Assembly: GCA_964423505.1 (NCBI GenBank)
Contig: CAYREX010000004.1
Span: 1-64,000, forward strand
DNA length: 64,000 bases
Direction of reading: 5' to 3'
Source: CAYREX01 sp964423505
GTDB taxonomy: Bacteria > Fermentibacterota > Fermentibacteria > Fermentibacterales > JCC-6
In this document: positions 57,948 through 64,000 of the stretch, in pieces
Layout: each line of letters begins with the position of its first letter
How positions within the stretch are numbered: position 1 is the stretch's first letter
Made by a program: the position numbers and the translations under genes
Notes under the pieces: model-generated
Told to the model about the DNA's origin: nothing
Database searches by the model: none
Seen by the model: only the letters and a program-made list of their open reading frames with translations

Positions 57948-60624
57948 GGTCGGGCCGGCCGGGAGGAAGCCCTGGTCGATGGAGCCGTGGGAGGCTGCCT
58001 CGGACCTCGGGGTGGACCAGGAAGAGGGACTGGGGCGGGAGGAGGCCTCCCGGCGCAGGCGGGAGCACGGGCCGAACCTGCTCCGTGAGAGGGAGCGGGA
58101 GAGCGTCGCCCGGATACTCCTCCGCCAGTTCGAGAGCATCATAGTGATGATCCTGGCCGCCGCCGCCGGCGCATCCTTCCTGTTCGGGGAGTGGGAGCAG
58201 GCCGTGGCGATACTGGCGGCCCTGGTGATAAACGCGGCCATAGGCTTCATGACGGAGTACCGGGCCGTACGGTCCATGGAGGCGCTCCGGATGCTGGGCC
58301 GGACGAGCTCCAGGGTCCGAAGGGATGGCTCCGTCTCCGAGATACCGGCTGGAGAAGTCGTTCCCGGCGACATCGTCCTGCTGGAGGCCGGCGACGTGGC
58401 CACCGCCGACATGCGCCTGCTCTCCGCCTCCAGGCTACAGGCGGACGAGTCGACCCTGACCGGGGAGTCGGTGCCGGTGGGCAAGGGGACGGGCCCGGTC
58501 CCCGCGGACGCCGACCTTGCTGACCGGAGATGCATGGTGTGGAAGGGCACCTCCCTGACAAGGGGCTCCGGGGAAGGGCTGGTGGTGGCAACCGGGGAGG
58601 AGACCGAGCTGGGCCGGGTCGCCTCGCTGGTCCGCGGCTCCGAGGACGAGCACACTCCCCTGGAGAAGCGCCTGGACGAGCTTGGCAGGAGGCTCCTCTG
58701 GGTGACCCTGGGCATCGCCGTTGTGATAGCTGCGGTCGGCGCCGCAGCCGGCCGGGACCTGGTGCGGATGATGGAGACCTCGGTTGCCCTGGCGGTCGCG
58801 GCGATACCGGAGGGGCTGCCCATAGTGGCCACCATCGCGCTTGCCCGGGGCATGTGGCGGATGGCCAGGAGGAGCGCGGTGGTGAAGAGGCTCTCCTCGG
58901 TCGAGACCCTCGGCGCCACCACCGTCATCTTCACCGACAAGACCGGGACGCTCACCCGCAACAGGATGACCCTCAGGGAGGTCCGGCTGGCCGCCGGAGC
59001 GGTCTCGGTAGGCGGCGGTGGGAGCTACCGGCTGAAGGGGGAGGAGGAAGAGGAGGCGGGAGAGGTCCCCGGCCTCCGGCGCCTTCTCAGGGTCGGCGTG
59101 CTGTGCAGCAACGCTTCGGTCTCCCGGGATGGGGAGGGGGGGGAGAGCGGGGACCCGCTGGAGGTGGCCCTGCTGAGGGCCGGCCTCGATGCCGGTCTCG
59201 ACCGCTCGGAGCTGCTGGGCGAGCTTCCGGAGGAGAGGGAGGTCGCCTTCGACCCGGAGAGGGCGATGATGGCCACCATCCACGCCACGGACGAAGGTTT
59301 CCTGGTGGCGGTGAAGGGCGCTCCGGAGAGGGTCCTGGGCATCTGCTCGCGGGTGCTGGCCGCCGGGGGCGAAGAGCCTCTGGGAGATGAAGGTCGGAAG
59401 GAGTGGGAGAGGCTCTCCCGGCAGATGGCCGCCGATGGCCTCCGCGTGCTCGCCCTTGCCGAGGGAAGGCGGGACGACCCGGCGACCGACCCCTACGGCG
59501 ACCTGCTACTCCTGGGGCTCGCCGGCCTCCACGACCCGCCGCTGGAGTCTGCGGGGGAGGCCGTATCACGGTGCAGGGACGCCGGGATGCGGGTGGTGAT
59601 GGTCACCGGTGACCTCCCGGAGACCGCCCGCAGGATAGCGTCCGCGGTGGGGCTGGCCGAAGAGGACGGAAGGGTCGTCACCGGAGAGGAGATCGCATCC
59701 GGGGAGGCGCCGCAGCCCGGGACTCCGGAGGGAGCCGCCATCTACGCCAGGGTCACCCCGGGGCAGAAGCTGGACCTGATAGGATGCGCACGGGAGAGCG
59801 GCGAGGTGGTGGCCATGACCGGAGACGGCGTGAACGACGCGCCTGCTCTCGAGAAGGCCGACATAGGAATAGCCATGGGGGGAAGGGGTACGCAGGTGGC
59901 CCGGGAGTCCGCGGATATGGTGCTGCGGGACGACCGCCTCTCCACGATAGTCGCCGCCGTCGAGCAGGGAAGGGTTATCTTCGGCAACATCAGGAAGTTC
60001 GTCCTATACCTCCTTCCCTGCCACGTGGGAGAGATAGCCGCGGTCACCGTCGCCTCCCTGCTGGGCATGCCCATCCCGGTCCTGCCCCTGCAGATACTCT
60101 ACCTGAACCTGGTCACCGACGTCTTCCCGGCGCTTGCGCTCGGAGTCGGGGAGGGTGGCGGCCGGGAGATGAGGCGTCCGCCCCGGGACCCGGACGAGCC
60201 GGTGCTGACGAGGAGCCACTGGGCGGCCATAGGCGGCTACGGGATGGCCATCGCGCTGCCGGTGGTCCCGGCCCTCGCCCTGGCCCTCGGTCCGCTGGGC
60301 CTGGACAGGACCGATGCGGTCACCGTCTCCTTCCTCACTCTCGGGCTGGCGTCTCTCTGGCACGTCTTCGACGTCAGGGAGAGGGCCACCCATCCGCTGC
60401 TCAACGAGGTCACCCGAAACCCCTACGTCTGGGCCGCCGTGGGGGTATGCCTTCTGCTCCTCCTGGCAGCGGTCTGGGTCCCGGGGCTTGCCGGCGTTCT
60501 CCGCCTGGGGCGTCCGGGGACGAGTGGATGGATGCTGGCGCTGGGCCTCAGCCTGGTCCCCCTGCTGCTCGTCCAGTCGGTGAGGCTGCTGCTGGAGGGA
60601 GTGTCGCGGGACAGTGGGCGGTAG
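57931..60624 (+). CDS. P2A-type (calcium-like) cation-transporting ATPase
   Basis: 897 residues, the usual length. N-terminal cation-ATPase domain, actuator loop LQADESTLTGESVPVGK, phosphorylation motif FTDKTGTLTRN with Asp336, nucleotide domain (VAVKGAPERVLGIC), hinge MTGDGVNDAPALEKADIGIA and about ten membrane segments. The M4 motif AIPEGLPIVATIALARGM and M6 LYLNLVTDVFPALALG match Ca2+-type pumps of the PacL/PMR1 group. It moves cations (probably Ca2+ or Mn2+) out of the cytoplasm using ATP. The ATG at 57931 or at 57937 may be used; it overlaps the VTT gene. Confidence 0.93.
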   Translation: MPMTAEVGPAGRKPWSMEPWEAASDLGVDQEEGLGREEASRRRREHGPNLLRERERESVARILLRQFESIIVMILAAAAGASFLFGEWEQAVAILAALVINAAIGFMTEYRAVRSMEALRMLGRTSSRVRRDGSVSEIPAGEVVPGDIVLLEAGDVATADMRLLSASRLQADESTLTGESVPVGKGTGPVPADADLADRRCMVWKGTSLTRGSGEGLVVATGEETELGRVASLVRGSEDEHTPLEKRLDELGRRLLWVTLGIAVVIAAVGAAAGRDLVRMMETSVALAVAAIPEGLPIVATIALARGMWRMARRSAVVKRLSSVETLGATTVIFTDKTGTLTRNRMTLREVRLAAGAVSVGGGGSYRLKGEEEEEAGEVPGLRRLLRVGVLCSNASVSRDGEGGESGDPLEVALLRAGLDAGLDRSELLGELPEEREVAFDPERAMMATIHATDEGFLVAVKGAPERVLGICSRVLAAGGEEPLGDEGRKEWERLSRQMAADGLRVLALAEGRRDDPATDPYGDLLLLGLAGLHDPPLESAGEAVSRCRDAGMRVVMVTGDLPETARRIASAVGLAEEDGRVVTGEEIASGEAPQPGTPEGAAIYARVTPGQKLDLIGCARESGEVVAMTGDGVNDAPALEKADIGIAMGGRGTQVARESADMVLRDDRLSTIVAAVEQGRVIFGNIRKFVLYLLPCHVGEIAAVTVASLLGMPIPVLPLQILYLNLVTDVFPALALGVGEGGGREMRRPPRDPDEPVLTRSHWAAIGGYGMAIALPVVPALALALGPLGLDRTDAVTVSFLTLGLASLWHVFDVRERATHPLLNEVTRNPYVWAAVGVCLLLLLAAVWVPGLAGVLRLGRPGTSGWMLALGLSLVPLLLVQSVRLLLEGVSRDSGR

Positions 60625-60628
60625 GGCA

Positions 60629-60657
60629 TTGACCCGAGCGAGTAAGCTATGTATCTA
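60629..60657 (+). promoter_or_regulatory. Promoter of the otsB1-like gene
   Basis: TTGACC (60629-60634), 17-base spacer, TATCTA (60652-60657). The leader of about 135 bases begins AT-rich and then becomes GC-rich; the whole 173-base gap 60625-60797 shows no ORF. Confidence 0.6.
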
Positions 60658-60797
60658 GGTAATATGAATAAGCAAATATCAGTGCAAATAGATGGTATGA
60701 GCGGGCGGGATATCCATGTCGCCGCGGCCTCCACGGTTAAACCCTCGACGGGGGTTCGGTGCCGGGGCGCGGCTCACCGTCCCGAGGAGAGGAGAAC

Positions 60798-63700
60798 ATG
60801 CCGAAGCTGAGGACCTCACCCGATTCCGGAAGCGACCTGGCGCCGGTGGAGCTGTACGGATGCATCCTGGACATGGACGGGGTAGTGACCAACACGGCGC
60901 GGATCCACGCCGAGGCCTGGAAGAGGATGTTCGACGAGTTCCTGCAGGCCAGGGCATCCGACCTGGGGGAGGAGCTCGAGCCGTTCGACGGGGAGCGCGA
61001 CTACCTGGCCTACATAGACGGGAAGCCTCGCTACGAGGGGGCCGAGAGCTTCCTTGCCTCCCGCGGGATCGACCTGCCGAGGGGTGATCCGGGCGACCGG
61101 CCGGACGAGCTGACCGTCTGCGGCCTCGGCAACAGGAAGAATGCTTACTTCCGGGACCTGCTGGAGCGGCAGGGCGCCGAGGCTGTCTCCGGGACGGTGG
61201 ACTTTGTGCGGCGTGCACACGAGGCCGGGCTCGAGGTGGCCGTCATATCTTCCAGCAGGAACTCCTCGCGGATACTGGGCTCGGCCGGGGTGGACTGCCT
61301 CTTCGACGTCATACTCGGCGGGGTCGAGTCGGCCGAGCTGGGCCTCGCTGGGAAGCCGGCGCCTGACATCTTCCTCCGGGCGGCATCGGAGCTCTCGGTC
61401 GACCCCGGGAGGGCCATGGTCGTGGAGGACGCCCAGGCCGGAATAGAGGCCGCGAGGAGGGGCGGCTTCGCCCTGGTGGTGGGACTGGACGCCGGTGACA
61501 GGAGGGAGGAGCTCCTGGAGCACGGCGCGCACATCGTCGTCGAGGACCTCTCCGAGCTGGAGATCCGGGACGGCGGGGAGACGGAGGTCCCGGTTGTACC
61601 CAACGCGCTCGACCGGATGGACGCCATACTCTCCAGGCTCTCCGAAGGGGTGCCGGCGCTCTTCCTGGACTACGACGGGACCCTGACGCCAATCGTGGAC
61701 CGTCCGGAGGAGGCGCTGCTGCCCGACCGGACCAGGTGCCTGCTGGAGAGGATCTCCGGGATATGGTTCACGGCCGTGGTGAGCGGTCGCGACCTCCGGG
61801 ACGTCATGGATATGGTGGGCATCCGGGACATCGTCTACGCCGGCAGCCACGGGTTCGACGTCTCCGGGATGGACTCGGAGCTGGAGCTGCCCGGGGAGAT
61901 AGCGGTCCCCGAGCTGCTGGCCGCCCTGGACGAGGCCGAGGAGGAGCTCCGACCGGCCGTCGGCCGGGTGGAGGGAGCCCGCCTGGAGCGGAAGCGCTTC
62001 GCCATCGCGGTCCACTACAGGACCGCGCCGGAGGGCGCCCTCGAGCGGCTCCGTCCGGCGGTGGAGCGGACCGCCGCCCGACACCCGGAGCTGCGGGTCG
62101 TGCCGGGCAAGATGATACTGGAGCTCCGTCCGGACGTGGACTGGGACAAGGGGAAGGCGCTGCTGGCGCTCATGGACAGCTCGCACCTGGACGCCCGGAA
62201 CGTTGTCCCCGTCTACATCGGGGACGACACGACCGACGAGGACGCCTTCAGGGCGATAGCCGACCGTGGCGTCGGCGTGGTGGTCGAGGGGGAGAGGAGC
62301 GGTCCGACCGCTGCCTCCTACTCCCTCCGCGACACGCGGGAGGTAGCGGCGTTCCTGGACCGCCTGGTCGACTTCTGCGGCGAGAGCGAGGTCGACGGGA
62401 GCTGGAAGCTGGTCTACGAGGATTTCGACCCCGGCTCGGAGAAGCTGCGCGAGACCCTCTGCGCGACCGGCAACGGCTACTTCGTCACCAGGGGCGCCGC
62501 CCCGGAGCTGCCCGCCGGAGAGCACCACTATCCCGGGACCTACATAGGGGGCGTCTACAACAGGCGGGTGAGCAGGATAGCCGGCCGGGAGATAGAGAAC
62601 GAGAGCATAGTAAACGTGCCCAACTGGCTGGAGATGACCTTCCGGGCCGAGGGTGGCGAGCGGTTCGACCCGGAGGAGGTCGAGCTGCACGAGTACCGGC
62701 AGGAGCTGGACATCTACCGGGGCGTCCTCGGCAGGACCATCGTGTTCACCGACCGTGAAGGACGCCGAACGCGACTGACCCAGAGCCGCTTCGCCCACAT
62801 GGGCAGGAGGCACCTGGCCGGCCTGCGGACGGTCGTCGAGCCGGAGAACTGGTCCGGCCGGATAACGGTCAGGTCGGGGGTGGACGGCAGGGTCGAGAAC
62901 TCCCAGGTGGAGCGCTACGGGCAGCTGGACAACCACCACCTCGAGCCGGTAACCCAGGGATGCCTCGGGAGGGACCTGGTATGGGTCCAGGTGGAGACCA
63001 ACCAGTCCCACGTTCGCATCGCCGTGGCCGCCAGGACCCGAGTCTTCCTGAACGGGAAGCCGGCCGACGCGGACCGTGAGGCGGAGGTGACCAGCGGATA
63101 CGCCGGACAGGACATCTTCGCCGACCTGGTGCCGGGGGACAGCCTCAGGGTGGACAAGGTCTCCGCCATGTACACCTCCCGGGACCACGCCATATCGGAG
63201 TCGCTGCTGGAGGCAGCCGATGACGCGGCCCTGGCACCCGGCTGGGACGAGCTCCTCTCCGAGCACGAGAAGGGCTGGAGGAGGCTCTGGGACCGCTGCG
63301 GGATAGATTGCAGGAGCAGGAGCACAGGCGTGGACAGGATACTGAACCTGCACATCTTCCACCTGCTCCAGACGGTCTCCCCCTACTCGATAGGCAACGA
63401 CGTCGGCGTCCCCCCCCGGGGGCTCCACGGAGAGGCCTACAGGGGCCTCATCATGTGGGACGAGCTCTTCATCTTCCCCTTCCTGGACCTGCGCATACCG
63501 GACATCACCAGGACGCTGCTCCTCTACCGCTACCGCAGGATGCGGAGGGCGGCCAGGGCCGCTGCCAGGTCGGGCTACCGCGGTCTGATGTTCCCCTGGC
63601 AGAGCGGAAGCAACGGCAGGGAGGAGGCCCAGACACTCCACCTGAATCCGGAGTCGGGGCGGTGGATACCGGACAACTCACAGCTCCAGAGACACATCGG

Positions 63701-64000
63701 GGTCGCTGTGGCCTACAACGCCTGGAAGCACTACGAGGTCACCGGCGACCTGGAGTTCATGCTCTTCTACGGTGCCGAGCTGATGGCCGGGACGGCGAGG
63801 TTCTGGGCGAGCCTGGCACACCTCGACCCGGATACCGGCAGATACGGGATACACGGTGTCATGGGCCCGGACGAGTTCCACGACGCCTACCCGGGAGCGG
63901 AGGAGCCGGGCCTCAGGAACAACGCCTACACGAACCTGATGGTGGCATGGGTCATGTGCAGGACCCTGGAGGCGCTGGAGATGCTTCCCCCCGACCGCCG
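60798..64000 (+). CDS. Triple fusion beta-phosphoglucomutase / trehalose-6-phosphate phosphatase / GH65 phosphorylase (partial, runs off the window)
   Basis: 1067 residues are visible with no stop. Residues 1-235 are a HAD beta-phosphoglucomutase domain (LDMDGVVTNT, Asp25 and Asp27; KPAPDIFLRAA; VVEDAQAGIEAA). Residues 285-530 are an OtsB phosphatase (FLDYDGTLTP, Asp291; VSGRDLRDVM; YIGDDTTDEDAF). From about 540 a GH65 phosphorylase follows (ATGNGYFVTRGA, GTYIGGVYNR, RGLHGEAYRGLIMWDELF, GVMGPDEFHD with catalytic acid Glu1026). The layout equals mycobacterial OtsB1 (Rv2006). A plausible path is trehalose-6-phosphate to trehalose, phosphorolysis to beta-glucose-1-phosphate, then glucose-6-phosphate. 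GAGGAGAGGAG precedes the ATG. Confidence 0.93.
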   Translation, partial: MPKLRTSPDSGSDLAPVELYGCILDMDGVVTNTARIHAEAWKRMFDEFLQARASDLGEELEPFDGERDYLAYIDGKPRYEGAESFLASRGIDLPRGDPGDRPDELTVCGLGNRKNAYFRDLLERQGAEAVSGTVDFVRRAHEAGLEVAVISSSRNSSRILGSAGVDCLFDVILGGVESAELGLAGKPAPDIFLRAASELSVDPGRAMVVEDAQAGIEAARRGGFALVVGLDAGDRREELLEHGAHIVVEDLSELEIRDGGETEVPVVPNALDRMDAILSRLSEGVPALFLDYDGTLTPIVDRPEEALLPDRTRCLLERISGIWFTAVVSGRDLRDVMDMVGIRDIVYAGSHGFDVSGMDSELELPGEIAVPELLAALDEAEEELRPAVGRVEGARLERKRFAIAVHYRTAPEGALERLRPAVERTAARHPELRVVPGKMILELRPDVDWDKGKALLALMDSSHLDARNVVPVYIGDDTTDEDAFRAIADRGVGVVVEGERSGPTAASYSLRDTREVAAFLDRLVDFCGESEVDGSWKLVYEDFDPGSEKLRETLCATGNGYFVTRGAAPELPAGEHHYPGTYIGGVYNRRVSRIAGREIENESIVNVPNWLEMTFRAEGGERFDPEEVELHEYRQELDIYRGVLGRTIVFTDREGRRTRLTQSRFAHMGRRHLAGLRTVVEPENWSGRITVRSGVDGRVENSQVERYGQLDNHHLEPVTQGCLGRDLVWVQVETNQSHVRIAVAARTRVFLNGKPADADREAEVTSGYAGQDIFADLVPGDSLRVDKVSAMYTSRDHAISESLLEAADDAALAPGWDELLSEHEKGWRRLWDRCGIDCRSRSTGVDRILNLHIFHLLQTVSPYSIGNDVGVPPRGLHGEAYRGLIMWDELFIFPFLDLRIPDITRTLLLYRYRRMRRAARAAARSGYRGLMFPWQSGSNGREEAQTLHLNPESGRWIPDNSQLQRHIGVAVAYNAWKHYEVTGDLEFMLFYGAELMAGTARFWASLAHLDPDTGRYGIHGVMGPDEFHDAYPGAEEPGLRNNAYTNLMVAWVMCRTLEALEMLPPDR

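Overview
The window is 64 kb of very GC-rich, densely packed bacterial DNA. I see no rRNA, CRISPR array, insertion sequence or phage gene. Gene content points to a strictly or mainly anaerobic fermenter: NfnAB transhydrogenase, a NuoEF-type flavoprotein set, pyruvate and 2-oxoacid:ferredoxin oxidoreductases, several small ferredoxins, superoxide reductase and hemerythrin. TsaE/TsaB, UspA and RimI-type genes and -35/-10 promoters show that it is a bacterium. A PorY/PorX-like pair, FG-GAP and SUMF1-type exported proteins and a DUF3098-like protein hint at the FCB group (for example a Fermentibacterota-like lineage). That placement is inference. Despite the high GC content, isoleucine is often ATA and arginine often AGG.

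Layout. 0-0.3 kb: start of gdhA (minus), divergent from the next block. 0.5-13.5 kb (plus): nfnA-nfnB, a REC-RAM-RAM regulator, nuoE-like, nuoF-like, a giant protein joining an NfnB/GltD module to a NuoG module, then a PAS histidine kinase and an NtrC-like regulator without GAFTGA. This looks like an electron-bifurcation locus with its own signalling. 13.5-20 kb: lipoprotein, GT39-like membrane protein with an apparently leaderless mRNA, PEBP protein, MscS channel, and a Tim44/zinc-ribbon/TerB protein. 20-33 kb (plus): tightly coupled operon of LarA-like, PorY-like kinase, PorX-like regulator, TsaE, TsaB, a RimI-PNP fusion, FolC, a small membrane protein, a SUMF1 lipoprotein and a very large secreted FG-GAP/transglutaminase protein.

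33-35.2 kb: tRNA-Val (minus), an unrecognised 597-residue protein with ACT-like ends, and a CAU-anticodon tRNA. 35.2-41.1 kb (minus): DJ-1/PfpI, hemerythrin, flavodoxin-like protein, triple rhodanese, EgtD, SufC and SufB/D, i.e. a redox, sulfur and Fe-S operon. 41.5-47.9 kb (plus): PFOR, KorA, KorB and ferredoxin, ended by a perfect hairpin. 47.9-52.3 kb (minus): ferredoxin, MBL-rhodanese, superoxide reductase, coiled-coil protein, UspA, S2P-CBS protease and a small protein. 52.6-56.2 kb (plus): dodecin, GAPDH and OtsA-OtsB fusion. 56-60.6 kb: second MscS, VTT/TVP38 protein and Ca-type P-ATPase. 60.8 kb to the end: partial beta-PGM/OtsB/GH65 triple fusion of the mycobacterial OtsB1 type.

Themes: (1) multi-domain fusions; (2) translational coupling by ATGA/GTGA overlaps; (3) a recurring promoter pattern, TTGAC-N17-TATnnn, in front of most transcription units; (4) AT-rich islands in front of central carbon and trehalose genes. 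All calls rest on reading the sequence; no database search was run.
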